From Methylocapsa palsarum (GTDB lineage: Bacteria > Pseudomonadota > Alphaproteobacteria > Rhizobiales > Beijerinckiaceae), in contig NZ_FOSN01000001.1 in NCBI RefSeq assembly GCF_900114285.1, positions 496,001 to 560,000 on the forward strand: DNA of 64,000 nt. Reading direction: 5' to 3'. Shown piece by piece: positions 43,904 through 53,936 of this stretch. The notes under the pieces are model-generated. The model did not search any database, was not told the origin of the DNA, and worked only from the letters and a program-made list of their open reading frames with translations. Numbering within the stretch: position 1 is the first letter of the stretch; each line of letters starts with the position of its first letter. The position numbers were made by a program, and so were the translations under genes.

Positions 43904-44701
43904 ATGCCGTTTTCGTTGAAGCGTGGTGTCGCGGCTGTTCTGGCCGGCGTAGTCCTTCTTGGCGGTGGGGAAGCGTTCGCGCAAGCGGCTCCTCCCGCGA
44001 AAAAGCCGGCGGCGCCCGCGGCCGCGCCAAAAGCTCCGGCAGCTCAACCGGCCCAGGCCCAGCCTGCTCAAGGCCAGCCTGCGCAGGGCGACGCGGCCCA
44101 GGGGCAGGCGCCGCAGGGTCCCCTCCGGGTCGATCTGCAGCCAACCCAGAACGATTGGACGAAGGTTTGCGGCAAGGATCAGGCCGCCAACAAGGAAATT
44201 TGCTACACGACGCGCGATTTCAGCGCCCAGGCCGATCAGCAGCCGGTTCTCGCTCTTGCGGTTTATGACGTCAAAGGCGACGATACCCGCGTCGTCCGTT
44301 TGCTGCTTCCGGTCGGTCTGATGCTGCGTCCCGGCTTCCGGTTCTTCGTGGATAAAGGCCAGCCGCAGGAAGGCGCCTTCGAAATCTGCTTTCCCAATGG
44401 CTGTTTCGCGGAATCAAAAGTCAAGGGACCGACGATCGACGAGCTGAAAAAGGGGACGCTGCTGGGCGTCGCTGTGAAGAATCAGGTCGGCAACCAGATC
44501 ACCTTCACGGTTCCGCTGGCCGGTTTCGGCAAGGCTTTCGACGGGCCGCCGATCGATCCGAAGGTGCTTGAAGAGCAGCAAAAGAAACTTCAGGCCGAAT
44601 TGCAGAAGCGCGCGGAAGACGAGCGCAAACGCCTTGAAGCGGCGAAGCCCGACGCGGCCAATCCTGCTCCGGCGGCGCCGGCGGCTCCCGCGAAGCCATA
44701 A
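43904..44701 (+). CDS. Invasion-associated locus B (IalB) family protein, copy 2
   Basis: The 265-residue exported protein has a signal peptide (about 1-24) and a Pro/Ala/Gln-rich linker with repeated PAQ units (about 25-75). The IalB domain follows: NDWTKVCGKDQAANKEICYTT, and FEICFPNGCFAESKV, with paired cysteines. A charged helix and a Pro/Ala tail end it. AAAGGA precedes the ATG at 43904. Its domain is closer to classical IalB than that of the copy at 11518. Confidence 0.88.
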   Translation: MPFSLKRGVAAVLAGVVLLGGGEAFAQAAPPAKKPAAPAAAPKAPAAQPAQAQPAQGQPAQGDAAQGQAPQGPLRVDLQPTQNDWTKVCGKDQAANKEICYTTRDFSAQADQQPVLALAVYDVKGDDTRVVRLLLPVGLMLRPGFRFFVDKGQPQEGAFEICFPNGCFAESKVKGPTIDELKKGTLLGVAVKNQVGNQITFTVPLAGFGKAFDGPPIDPKVLEEQQKKLQAELQKRAEDERKRLEAAKPDAANPAPAAPAAPAKP

Positions 44702-44817
44702 GCTTCGCCGCGCCTGAACCCCATGAATCCGGGGCGCGCGCCGTTGCGGCTCGCGCTTCGCCTGTTTGGCACGCTTGAGGACATGTTCGGCTTGCTTAAG
44801 GACAGAGGCTGCTCAAT

Positions 44818-45552
44818 ATGACCGGACCCGATCGGAGCAAGGCCGAGCCTTGGCGACGAATTGTCGTCAAATTGTCGGGCGAGGCCTTGATGGGCGGCGA
44901 AAGCCATGGCCTCGATTCCTCGACTTTGACCCGGATCGCAATTGATCTTTCCGACGCCGCCGCGCTCGGGGTCGAGGTGGCGGTCGTCGTCGGCGGCGGC
45001 AATTTCTTCCGGGGGATCGCGGGCGCCGACAAGGGCATCGAGCGGGCGCGCGCGGATTCCATCGGCATGCTTGCGACCGTGATGAATGCGCTGGCGCTGG
45101 AATTCGCCATCGAAAAACAGGGCCAGAGCGCCCGCGCCCTGTCGGCGGTGCCGATGCCCTCGCTCTGCGAGGCCTATTCGCGGCAGGCCGCGCTGCACCA
45201 TCTCGCCAAGGGCCGGATCGTGGTTCTTGCCGGAGGGACCGGAAACCCTTTCTTCACGACCGACACAGGGGCCGCCTTGCGCGGCGCCGAGCTCTCCTGC
45301 GATCTCATCATGAAGGCGACGAAAGTGGATGGGGTCTATTCGGCCGATCCGAAGCGCGATCCGACCGCAACCCGTTATGAAAAATTGACCCACGACGAGG
45401 CGATCGCCAAAAACCTCGCTGTCATGGACACGGCCGCTTTCGCGCTTGCGCGGGAGAACCGAATTCCGATACTCGTTTTCTCCATCCTGGACGCCGGGGC
45501 CATTTGCGCCGCGCTTCAGGGAAAAGGAAGAGCGACGTTCGTTTCGCCTTGA
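44818..45552 (+). CDS. pyrH: UMP kinase
   Basis: The 244-residue enzyme has VVKLSGEALMGG near residue 17, VVVGGGNFFRG and TGNPFFTTDTGAALR, all typical of PyrH. It phosphorylates UMP to UDP and is the first gene of the conserved pyrH-frr-uppS-cdsA-dxr-rseP-bamA series. About ten residues precede the usual start of the domain. Confidence 0.96.
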   Translation: MTGPDRSKAEPWRRIVVKLSGEALMGGESHGLDSSTLTRIAIDLSDAAALGVEVAVVVGGGNFFRGIAGADKGIERARADSIGMLATVMNALALEFAIEKQGQSARALSAVPMPSLCEAYSRQAALHHLAKGRIVVLAGGTGNPFFTTDTGAALRGAELSCDLIMKATKVDGVYSADPKRDPTATRYEKLTHDEAIAKNLAVMDTAAFALARENRIPILVFSILDAGAICAALQGKGRATFVSP

Positions 45553-45772
45553 ATTCCGGGGGGCGGCGGGGCCCAGGAGGGATTTTTCAAGAGCAGGGGC
45601 TTGCTTTTTCAGGAAGATGAGGTCTTGCCTTCGGCCTTTCGCCGCAGCGACGTCCGGGGAGAGGCGCGGCGGACTGTCGGGGCCCGGGCGTCGGCCGAAG
45701 CGCAAGTGCTGAAACATGCCTGCGGCAGTCTGGGCGCAGCGGGAACCGCACGATTTCGATAAGGGTTTCATG

Positions 45773-46333
45773 ATGAGCGCAGAATTCGATATTCCCGACC
45801 TGAAGCGGCGCATGCAAGGCGCGATCTCGACCTTGAAACATGATCTGGGAGGGCTGCGCACCGGCCGCGCCACGGCCAGTCTTGTCGAACCGGTTCATGT
45901 CGACGCCTATGGGCAGTCGATGCCGCTCAATCAGGTCGCCACGATCAGCGTCCCCGAACCGCGGATGCTTTCCGTACAGGTCTGGGACAAAGCCATGGTC
46001 GGTCCCGTCGACAAGGCGATCCGCAATGCGAATCTCGGCTTGTCTCCCACCGTCGAAGGCCAGGTTCTGCGCATTCGCATTCCAGAACTGAATGAGCAGA
46101 GGCGCAAGGAAATGGCCAAGGTCGCCCATAAATACGCCGAGGACGCCCGCGTCTCCGTTCGCCACGTCCGCCGCGACGGACTCGACACGTTGAAGAAACT
46201 GCTCAAAGACAAAATCATCAGCGAAGACGATGAAAAGCGGCACGAAGGCGAAGTCCAGAAATTGACCGATCAGAGCGTCAACGAGATCGACCAGGCGCTG
46301 GCGGCAAAAGAAAAGGAAATCATGCAGGTTTGA
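45773..46333 (+). CDS. frr: Ribosome recycling factor
   Basis: The 186-residue protein has the RRF pattern: [47 protein letters not shown] and [15 protein letters not shown]. It splits post-termination ribosomes with EF-G. AAGGG lies 7 nt before the ATG at 45773; an ATG one codon earlier is equally possible. The gap to pyrH (220 bp) is longer than usual. Confidence 0.95.
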   Translation: MSAEFDIPDLKRRMQGAISTLKHDLGGLRTGRATASLVEPVHVDAYGQSMPLNQVATISVPEPRMLSVQVWDKAMVGPVDKAIRNANLGLSPTVEGQVLRIRIPELNEQRRKEMAKVAHKYAEDARVSVRHVRRDGLDTLKKLLKDKIISEDDEKRHEGEVQKLTDQSVNEIDQALAAKEKEIMQV

Positions 46334-46506
46334 TTCATGAAGATTTGCGATAATCATCGCGCCGCCGATTGCGGGCCGATGTTGACTGGCGATCTGCGAC
46401 AGTTGAATTTCATTGCGCTCCGGAAACGAACGATCATAGTCCATCCTGCGAACCGAGAGCGGCCGCGGGAAAGTCTGTTGAAGATTTAGAGAGGCGGCGG
46501 AGAATC

Positions 46507-47322
46507 ATGCCAACGGCTGCGGGCCACCGGGCCATCACGACAGCAAGCATGCTCACGGCTGAAGGGGGGCTCGAACTGCGGCCGCGCCTTTCGGAAATTC
46601 CCGCTCATGTCGGCGTCATCATGGACGGCAATGGCCGATGGGCGGCGAGCCGTGGCCTGCCGCGCATCGAAGGGCACAGGCGCGGGCTTGAGGCTCTGCG
46701 GGAGACGGTTCGGGCAGCAATCGATTTCGGGCTCGACTATCTGACGGTCTACAGCTTCTCGATGGAGAACTGGAACCGGCCGATTGAGGAAGTCACCGAT
46801 CTGATGGGCCTCCTGAAGCGCTTTATTCGCAATGATCTCAAGGATTTACATAAGGCTGGCGTGAAGGTCAGGGTGATCGGCGCGCGCGATAATCTGAAAC
46901 CCGACATCCGGGCCTTGCTGGTCGAGGCCGAGGACATGACCCGAGCCAACACGGGCCTGACCCTGATCGTCGCCTTCAATTACGGCAGCCGGCAGGAAAT
47001 CGCGGCGGCGGCCAGGGCTCTGGCCGAAGACGTCCTGGCTGGCCGCGTCAAGGCGTCCGACATCGATGAAACTCTCCTCGCCCAGCGGCTCGACACCGCC
47101 GGGCTTCCAGATCCCGACCTCATCATCAGGACCTCGGGCGAACAGCGTCTTTCGAATTTCCTGATGTGGCAGGCGGCCTATTCCGAATTCGTGTTCCTGC
47201 CGATGCATTGGCCCGATTTCGACCGGCGCGCGTTCGCGTCCGCGCTTCATGTGTTTTCAGAGCGCGAGCGCCGCTTCGGCGGGGTGACGGCGCGCGGTCA
47301 AGCTGATAAAGTCAAATCATGA
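46507..47322 (+). CDS. uppS: Isoprenyl transferase (undecaprenyl diphosphate synthase)
   Basis: The 271-residue enzyme has the catalytic [13 protein letters not shown] (Asp40), [20 protein letters not shown], and the C-terminal [19 protein letters not shown]. It makes the C55 lipid carrier for peptidoglycan and LPS. I chose the ATG at 46507 with GGCGGAG upstream; an ATG at 46549 would fit the family start too. It overlaps cdsA by 4 bp. Confidence 0.95.
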   Translation: MPTAAGHRAITTASMLTAEGGLELRPRLSEIPAHVGVIMDGNGRWAASRGLPRIEGHRRGLEALRETVRAAIDFGLDYLTVYSFSMENWNRPIEEVTDLMGLLKRFIRNDLKDLHKAGVKVRVIGARDNLKPDIRALLVEAEDMTRANTGLTLIVAFNYGSRQEIAAAARALAEDVLAGRVKASDIDETLLAQRLDTAGLPDPDLIIRTSGEQRLSNFLMWQAAYSEFVFLPMHWPDFDRRAFASALHVFSERERRFGGVTARGQADKVKS

Positions 47323-48329
47323 GCAAGGCACGAGGGAAACCGGTCCGGTTCTCCAACGCGAACGGCAAGTCCGGCGCAAAAGCGAGCTTGCCGAACGGCA
47401 AGCCGACGGCCACGTCCGCCGCGCAGACAGGGAACGAGACCGGCGACGCGCCTGCCGAGAAGCTGCATGCGGCGCTGACGACAGCGGCTCCGCCATATTC
47501 CGCCCACTATGCTCCGACGCAGGATCTCTCCACGTCGAAAAAAATGTCCGATTTGCTCCCGCGCGCGGCCTCGTCCCTGGTTCTGATGGCGCTCGCTCTG
47601 GGATCGGTTTGGCTGGGAGGAGAGGCCTTCTCGGTCATATGGCTCGCCGCGGCCTTCGCCATCGTTTACGAATGGCAAAGCATCATCGCCACGGCCCGGC
47701 TGCTTCCGCGCATCCTGATCGCCGGCCTCGCGCTGGTTCTTGCGGGTCAGTTCGCCAGCAAGGGTTCGCCTGGCTTCGCGAGCTACATTATCGCCCTCGG
47801 CGGCGTGTTCGCCGCGTCAACGGCCGGGCAGGGGCGTCGGATCTGGGCTTTCGCGGGATTGGCCTATGCGGGCGCCCTGCTGGTTTCAGTCACGGCGCTC
47901 TATCATTCCGCGGCTTTCGGAGCCGGATTTATCCTTTGGCTCTTCGCCACCGTCTGGGGGACGGACGTGTTCGCCTATTTCGGCGGCCGGATGATTGGCG
48001 GACCGAAATTGTGGCCGCAGATCTCCCCCTCCAAAACCTGGTCCGGGACGTTGCTTGGCGTGTTCGCCGGGGCGCTCATCGGCTCGGCGGTCGGGTTCGG
48101 CGGAATTGGCCATTCGATCGCGACCCCGCAATTGTTTGGTCTTGGCCTTCTCACAGCGCTCGTCTCGCAAGGCGGAGACCTTTTCGAATCGTGGGTGAAG
48201 CGTTACTTCGGCGTCAAGGATTCCAGCGTCCTTATTCCAGGTCATGGCGGATTCATGGACCGGCTTGACGGATTCGCCGCGGCGGCCGCCTGCGCGGCCC
48301 TGGTCGCGGCGTCGCGACATATGCTGTGA
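47319..48329 (+). CDS. cdsA: Phosphatidate cytidylyltransferase
   Basis: The 336-residue protein has about seven helices and the CDP-diglyceride synthase signature [20 protein letters not shown], ending GGFMDRLDG. It makes CDP-diacylglycerol. The first 75 residues are polar (Ser/Lys/Ala/Thr-rich) and precede the first helix, longer than the short N-termini I know in CdsA. A start at the internal ATG (residue 76, [12 protein letters not shown]) would give a standard protein, but the upstream ATG overlaps the uppS stop, suggesting coupling. Confidence 0.92.
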   Translation: MSKARGKPVRFSNANGKSGAKASLPNGKPTATSAAQTGNETGDAPAEKLHAALTTAAPPYSAHYAPTQDLSTSKKMSDLLPRAASSLVLMALALGSVWLGGEAFSVIWLAAAFAIVYEWQSIIATARLLPRILIAGLALVLAGQFASKGSPGFASYIIALGGVFAASTAGQGRRIWAFAGLAYAGALLVSVTALYHSAAFGAGFILWLFATVWGTDVFAYFGGRMIGGPKLWPQISPSKTWSGTLLGVFAGALIGSAVGFGGIGHSIATPQLFGLGLLTALVSQGGDLFESWVKRYFGVKDSSVLIPGHGGFMDRLDGFAAAAACAALVAASRHML

Positions 48330-48541
48330 TCGGGATGTTTGGATTGGGATGATTTGCGTCGGGCGCGTTTTGCGATAGCTTGGCGCGGTGGCTCCGCCAT
48401 GCTTGCCCGCCCGCCAGTTCGCCGTCCCAGTTGGTCGTCCAATTGGTCGTCATTGTCTGCGCCGCGTCTCCGGGTGCGTTCCAGATCCCGGCAGGCGTCG
48501 GCTGAAATGGCTCCAAAAGACAGAAAAGTGAATTTATCTCT

Positions 48542-49777
48542 ATGGAGACAGTCCTCGAGTTCCGGCGCGCGAAGGCGTCCGATTGTGAGCCGCGCAGCGT
48601 CGTGATCCTCGGCGCCACCGGCTCCATTGGAACCTCGACGGCCGATATCATTGCGGGCGCCGACGGCGACTTTCGGGTGGAGGCGGTCGCCGGAGGCCGC
48701 GATCCGCAAGCCCTTGCCCGCGTCGCCCGCAAACTCGGGGCAAAATTCGCGGCGCTCGCCGATCCCGCTGGATTTGGCGATCTCAAGGACGCTCTGGCAG
48801 GGACCTCGATCGAGGCCGCGGCGGGAGCGGACGCGGTCGTCGAGGCGGCGTTGCGGCCGGCGGACGTCGTGATCGGCGCGATCGCCGGCAGCGCCGGGGT
48901 GGAGCCGACTTATGCCGCGCTTTCGGCGGGGCGGACCGTCGCGCTCGCCAACAAGGAATGCCTCGTCTGCGCGGGGCCGGCGTTCATGCGCCAGGCCGCG
49001 ATTTCCGGGGCGAGGCTGCTGCCTGTCGATAGCGAGCACAACGCCATTTTCCAGGCGATGGGCGACGCGACGCTGGACTCGATCGAAATGATCACGCTGA
49101 CGGCGTCCGGCGGCCCGTTCAGGACCTGGACCAGCGAAGCCATCGCCAGGGCGACGCCCGAGCAGGCGCTCAATCATCCCAACTGGGCCATGGGTCCCAA
49201 AGTCACGGTGGATTCGGCCGGGCTGATGAACAAGGGCCTTGAGGTGATCGAGGCTCATTATCTGTTCGGAGTCGAGGCGGCGCGCCTCGATATTCTGATC
49301 CACGCCCAATCCGTCGTGCATGGCCTTGTCGCGTTCACGGATGGATCGGTCTCGGCGGGACTCGCCGCGCCGGACATGAAGGTGCCGATCGCGCATTGCC
49401 TGTCCTATCCGGACCGCATCAAGACCGCGGCAAGGCGTCTCGATCTGGCCACCGTCGGGCAATTGACATTCGAAAAACCGGATTTTGGCCGCTTTCCGGC
49501 CTTGCGCGTCGCGCTGGAGGCCTTGCGAACCGGGCGGGGCCTCCCCACTGTTTTAAATGCAGCGAATGAGATTGCCGTGGAAGCCTTTTTGAATCGGCTG
49601 ATCTCATTCCACGATATTGCGAAGCTTGTCGAGAAGGCGTGCGATTCGGCGTTGTCCGATGGCGTTGCTCGCGAACCCGAGTGCGTCGCCGATGCGCTCG
49701 CCATCGATCGGATTGTGCGGGAGCGAACGCGGGGCCTTCTGGCGGAGTCCTACGGGCGCCATTTTTCTGGGCATTAG
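48542..49777 (+). CDS. dxr: 1-deoxy-D-xylulose 5-phosphate reductoisomerase
   Basis: The 411-residue MEP-pathway enzyme has the NADPH motif GATGSIGTST (24-33), NKECLVCAG, the catalytic PVDSEHNAIFQ and HPNWAMGPKVTVDSAGLMNKG. It converts DXP to MEP for isoprenoid precursors. The ATG at 48542 gives about 18 residues before the Rossmann motif. The 212-bp gap to cdsA contains no gene. Confidence 0.95.
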   Translation: METVLEFRRAKASDCEPRSVVILGATGSIGTSTADIIAGADGDFRVEAVAGGRDPQALARVARKLGAKFAALADPAGFGDLKDALAGTSIEAAAGADAVVEAALRPADVVIGAIAGSAGVEPTYAALSAGRTVALANKECLVCAGPAFMRQAAISGARLLPVDSEHNAIFQAMGDATLDSIEMITLTASGGPFRTWTSEAIARATPEQALNHPNWAMGPKVTVDSAGLMNKGLEVIEAHYLFGVEAARLDILIHAQSVVHGLVAFTDGSVSAGLAAPDMKVPIAHCLSYPDRIKTAARRLDLATVGQLTFEKPDFGRFPALRVALEALRTGRGLPTVLNAANEIAVEAFLNRLISFHDIAKLVEKACDSALSDGVAREPECVADALAIDRIVRERTRGLLAESYGRHFSGH

Positions 49778-49981
49778 TTGCGAGCAGCCGGCGGAGCCGT
49801 TTGCTCCATCAGGCCTGTCGCCGAAGGACACTCGCGAGAGGGAACGCCTCGAGCGCAGCGTATGCGCCGTATGGCCCGGGGTTTGCTGAGAGTTTAAAAC
49901 GTCCGCAATGGCTAAGAATCCTTCTCTTCATTTCGGATTTTAAGGTTTGGTCAGGAGTTTCCGGTCTCGATAGGAGTTTCG

Positions 49982-51127
49982 ATGTCGATTCTAACGCATT
50001 TCGCGTCTCTAGCAGGTTATATTATACCTTTTATTTTCGTCTTGAGCTTGGTCGTATTCTTTCACGAGCTTGGCCATTTCCTCGTTGGTCGGTGGTGCGG
50101 CGTCAGGATTGACGCGTTTTCGCTCGGCTTCGGCCCTGAAATTTTTGGCTTCTATGACCGGCACGGCACGAGATGGAGATTGGCGGCTCTGCCGTTGGGC
50201 GGTTACGTCAAATTCCACGGCGATGCGAACGGGGCGTCGATGCCTGACGGAGCGGCGGCGGCTTCAATGAACGCCGAAGAGCATGCGACGACGTTCGTCG
50301 CCCAGAATGTCTGGAAACGCGCCGCGATCGTCGTCGCCGGTCCTGTCGCCAACTTTATCCTGGCGATCGTGATCTTCACCGGCATTTTTTATGTCAGCGG
50401 CCGGGGCATGCTTCTGCCCGTCGTGGAAAACGTCGCCCCGGAGAGCGCGGCCTCCGCCGCCGGCTTCGAGCCAGGAGATTTGATCCTGGCGATCGACGGA
50501 AACAAGATCAAAAGCTTCGAGGACATGCAGCGCGTCGTCCAGACTTCCAGCGACGCCATGCTGACATTCAGGGTCGAGCGTGAGGGAAAACAGCTGGACC
50601 TCGTCGCGACGCCGCGCCGGAAGGACGTCGTCACGCCGTTCGGGACCACCCGCGTCGGAGTTCTGGGCGTCGAGGCGAAAGGCAAGCCTGAAAACTGGCA
50701 TGTCGAACATTACAGCCTCGCCGATTCCTTCCTGCGCGCCAATGCGGAGACCTGGTATATCGTCTCACGGACCGGGTCCTATCTCGGCGGTCTCGTGATG
50801 GGCAAGGAATCCACGGATCAGCTGTCCGGACCGCTCCGGATCGCGGAAGTGTCGGGGGAAATGGCGAAGATCGGCCTCGCGGCCTTGCTCAACCTCGCTG
50901 CAATTCTGTCGATTTCAGTGGGAATTCTGAACCTGCTTCCGATCCCGCTGCTCGATGGCGGCCATTTGTTCTATTACGCCGTCGAAGCCGCGCGCGGAAA
51001 AGCGCTGAACGAAAAGGCGCAGCAGTTTGGTTTTCGGGTCGGCATCAGCCTCGTGGCGGGGTTGATGTTTTTCGCCACCTACAACGACATCTTGCGCCTC
51101 ACGCGGCAATTGATGCGATTGGGTTGA
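49982..51127 (+). CDS. rseP: RIP metalloprotease RseP
   Basis: The 381-residue site-2 protease has HELGH (His28/Glu29/His32) in its first helix and LPLGGYVKFHGD. One PDZ domain spans about 135-225 (VVENVAPESAASAAGFEPGDLI), and NLLPIPLLDGGHLFYYAVE lies near the C-terminus. It cleaves membrane-bound anti-sigma factors and signal-peptide remnants. A rho-independent terminator follows, separating it from bamA. Confidence 0.95.
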   Translation: MSILTHFASLAGYIIPFIFVLSLVVFFHELGHFLVGRWCGVRIDAFSLGFGPEIFGFYDRHGTRWRLAALPLGGYVKFHGDANGASMPDGAAAASMNAEEHATTFVAQNVWKRAAIVVAGPVANFILAIVIFTGIFYVSGRGMLLPVVENVAPESAASAAGFEPGDLILAIDGNKIKSFEDMQRVVQTSSDAMLTFRVEREGKQLDLVATPRRKDVVTPFGTTRVGVLGVEAKGKPENWHVEHYSLADSFLRANAETWYIVSRTGSYLGGLVMGKESTDQLSGPLRIAEVSGEMAKIGLAALLNLAAILSISVGILNLLPIPLLDGGHLFYYAVEAARGKALNEKAQQFGFRVGISLVAGLMFFATYNDILRLTRQLMRLG

Positions 51128-51162
51128 TCGGCTTTCCGGGCAAAACAAAATCACGATGAAGC

Positions 51163-51192
51163 AAAGGGTTAACCCTAAGAGTTAACCCTTTT
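51163..51192 (+). terminator. Rho-independent terminator after rseP
   Basis: An 11-bp perfect stem AAAGGGTTAAC/GTTAACCCTTT encloses loop CCTAAGA and is followed by T. It lies 36 bp after the rseP stop. The flanking A and T tracts would make it work in both directions. Confidence 0.75.
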
Positions 51193-51388
51193 CTCACTGC
51201 AAAGCGTGTCTTGTTCGCAACGGCGGCGCAAAATCAGGAGCCATAGCCGAATCTTGATTTGCAGGGGGGGGCAAACCCTGTAGAAGCGAAGCTCAGGGCT
51301 TGTTCAACGACAGAGGCCCAACGAACGTCAGCCAAGCATTTTGGCGTTCGGGCAGCCGGCGTTGAGCCATATGGGGACCGGTCTTCCG

Positions 51389-53833
51389 ATGCAGTTCATG
51401 CGTACTCTACTCAGCCGGCTCACCCTGTTCCTTTGCGCTTTCTTGATCCTGACCTACGGGATCTCGTCAGCTTTCGCAGCCGGAGTTGTCGTCCAGGGCA
51501 ACCGGCGAGTCGATTCCGAGACCATCCAATCCTATTTCACCGGCTCCGATCAGGCCGCGGTCAACAAGGGCGTGAAGGATCTTTACGCGACCGGTCTGTT
51601 TACCGATATCAAAGTCCGCCGGGACGGCGGAAGCGTCGTCATCGTAGTGACCGAGAACAACACGATCAACAGGGTCGCGTTCGAGGGAAACAGCAAGGTC
51701 AAGACCGAGACGCTCGCCGCCGAGGTTCAGTCCAAGTCGCACGGACCCTACAGCCCGGCGACGGTCGACGCGGATATCGAGCGGATCAAGGACGTCTATC
51801 GCCGTTCCGGACGGGCTGCGGCCAAGGTCACATCTCGCACCGTTGATCTGCCGAATGGGCGCCTTGACGTCGTCTTCACGGTCGACGAGGGCGATAAAAC
51901 CGGCGTCAAGACCATCAATTTCGTCGGCAACGAGGCCTATTCCGCCGGCAAACTGCGCGATCTCATGCAGACGACGGAAATGAATTTCATGTCGTTCTTC
52001 AAGACGTCGGACGTCTACGATCCGGACCGGATCGCCGCGGATCTGGAACTGATCAGGCGGTTCTATCTCAAGAACGGCTATGCGGATTTCCGCGTCGTCG
52101 GGTCCGACGCGCAATTTGACCCGGCTCTCGGCGGCTACGTCATTACGATTACGGTCGAGGAAGGCCCTCAATACACGGTTGGCCCCGTGGAGGTGGAATC
52201 GCATCTACGCGATATCGACGGTGAATCGCTCCGTCCCCTGGTGCGGCTTTCGACCGGAGAAATCTACAATGGCGAAATGGTCGAAAAGACCGTCGACTCT
52301 TTGACGAAGGAAATCGCCAAACACGGATATGCGTTCAGCCAGGTCCGCCCGCGCGGCGACCGCGATCCCGCGACCCGGACGGTCAGCATCGCGTTTGTGA
52401 TCGACGAGGGACCGCGCGCCTATGTGGAGCGGATCGTCATCCGGGGCAACACCCGGACTCGGGACTATGTCATCCGGCGCGAATTCGAGATCGGAGAGGG
52501 CGACGCCTACAATCGGGTCATGATCGACCGGGCCGAACGGCGTCTCAATAACCTCGGCTATTTCAAAAAGGTGAAGATCACCAACGAGCAAGGCTCCGCG
52601 CCCGATCGCATCATCGTGATCGTCGATGTCGAAGACCAGCCGACGGGAGCGTTGTCGCTGTCGGGCGGTTACTCGACCTCGGACGGGTTCATCGCGGAAG
52701 TGTCCGTGACCGAGACGAATTTCATGGGCCGCGGCCAGTATGTGAAGCTTGCGGTCTCCGAAGGCCAGTACGCCCGCGGCATCGAGTTCAACTTCACGGA
52801 ACCCTATTTCCTCGGCTATAGGATCGCCGCCGGCTTCGACGCCTACGCCAAGCAGTCGAGCGTCAACCAATATTCGTTTTACCAGAGCAATGTGACGGGC
52901 GGCACGATCAGGCTTGGTCTGCCGATCACCGAGGAACTGACGTTCTCGCCGCGCTACTCGATCTACAACACCAACATCACCATTCCGAACACGACGGCTC
53001 ACCCCTATAACGATTGTAACAACCCGATCTGGGGAACGACGCCAGGGTTCAACGGAACCGATCCCTATTACAACAACAGCTGCTTGACCAATGGCGAGGC
53101 GTCGCTGGCTTTGAAAGAGGCGGCTGGAAATACGCTGACCTCGATGGTCGGCTACACGCTGAATTATAATACGCTGGACAACAACAGGAGCCCCACGGCC
53201 GGGTTCTTCGCCGAACTGCGTCAGGACATCGCGGGAGCGGGCGGCGATTCCAAGTTCGTGCGCACCACCGGCGAGATCCGCTATTACCGTGAGATCTACG
53301 ATCAGATCGTCGGAATCGCACGGGTCCAGGGCGGCGACATCTTCAGCTTCGGCGGCAACCAGCTCCGGATCGTCGACAACTTCAATCTGGGTCCGAGCCT
53401 TGTTCGCGGGTTCGCTCCGAACGGCATCGGTCCGCGCGACATCAGCTCGGGTTATTCGTCCGGCAACGCGCTCGGCGGCACGACCTACTTCGGAGCGAGC
53501 CTTGAAGTTCAGTTTCCGATCTTTGGCCTGCCGCGCGACCTTGGCCTGAAAGGCGCCCTCTTCGCCGATGCGGGCACGCTTTACGGCTACAACGGCAAGA
53601 CCAATTTCAGCTCCAATGGCGTCTGCACGCCCAACGACGCCGCGCCCCTGTACACCCAGGGCAATTGCCTGGTTCTCGGCGCGAATACGAGCCAGATCCG
53701 TTCCTCCGTCGGCGCCTCGATCATCTGGGCGTCGCCTTTGGGGCCGATTCGCTTCGACTTCGCCAAGGCGATCACCAAGAACCAATACGATCAGACGCAG
53801 TTCTTCCGGTTCACAGGTGGGACCACGTTCTAG
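51389..53833 (+). CDS. bamA: Outer membrane protein assembly factor BamA
   Basis: The roughly 814-residue protein has a signal peptide ending in SAFA. Five POTRA domains span about 30-430 (VVVQGNRRVDSETIQSYF, INFVGNEAYSAGKLRDLMQ, IVIRGNTRTRDYVIRREF). A 16-strand barrel ends in the typical ...FFRFTGGTTF with terminal Phe. It contains VRGFAPNGIGPRD, the conserved VRGF of loop 6. It inserts beta-barrel proteins into the outer membrane. Starts at 51371, 51389 and 51398 are all possible. Confidence 0.95.
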   Translation: MQFMRTLLSRLTLFLCAFLILTYGISSAFAAGVVVQGNRRVDSETIQSYFTGSDQAAVNKGVKDLYATGLFTDIKVRRDGGSVVIVVTENNTINRVAFEGNSKVKTETLAAEVQSKSHGPYSPATVDADIERIKDVYRRSGRAAAKVTSRTVDLPNGRLDVVFTVDEGDKTGVKTINFVGNEAYSAGKLRDLMQTTEMNFMSFFKTSDVYDPDRIAADLELIRRFYLKNGYADFRVVGSDAQFDPALGGYVITITVEEGPQYTVGPVEVESHLRDIDGESLRPLVRLSTGEIYNGEMVEKTVDSLTKEIAKHGYAFSQVRPRGDRDPATRTVSIAFVIDEGPRAYVERIVIRGNTRTRDYVIRREFEIGEGDAYNRVMIDRAERRLNNLGYFKKVKITNEQGSAPDRIIVIVDVEDQPTGALSLSGGYSTSDGFIAEVSVTETNFMGRGQYVKLAVSEGQYARGIEFNFTEPYFLGYRIAAGFDAYAKQSSVNQYSFYQSNVTGGTIRLGLPITEELTFSPRYSIYNTNITIPNTTAHPYNDCNNPIWGTTPGFNGTDPYYNNSCLTNGEASLALKEAAGNTLTSMVGYTLNYNTLDNNRSPTAGFFAELRQDIAGAGGDSKFVRTTGEIRYYREIYDQIVGIARVQGGDIFSFGGNQLRIVDNFNLGPSLVRGFAPNGIGPRDISSGYSSGNALGGTTYFGASLEVQFPIFGLPRDLGLKGALFADAGTLYGYNGKTNFSSNGVCTPNDAAPLYTQGNCLVLGANTSQIRSSVGASIIWASPLGPIRFDFAKAITKNQYDQTQFFRFTGGTTF

Positions 53834-53852
53834 ACCGGGCTCGATCAGCGGA

Positions 53853-53887
53853 CCTCGCGTCAGGGGACTTCGGGCCCCGACGCGAGG
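53853..53887 (+). other. Intercistronic hairpin between bamA and lpxD
   Basis: The stem CCTCGCGTC/GACGCGAGG (9 bp) has further GGGG/CCCC pairing inside and no T-run. It may attenuate or process the bamA-lpxD transcript. Confidence 0.4.
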
Positions 53888-53936
53888 CCGATCGCAGCGA
53901 GCCGGGATCCGAAGCAATGGTGCGCCGAAGTCCCGC

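Noticed and set aside
51169-51185. TTAA pair considered as a CtrA site
   Set aside because: The spacing between the two TTAA is 9 rather than 7, and the sequence is better explained as the stem of a terminator.
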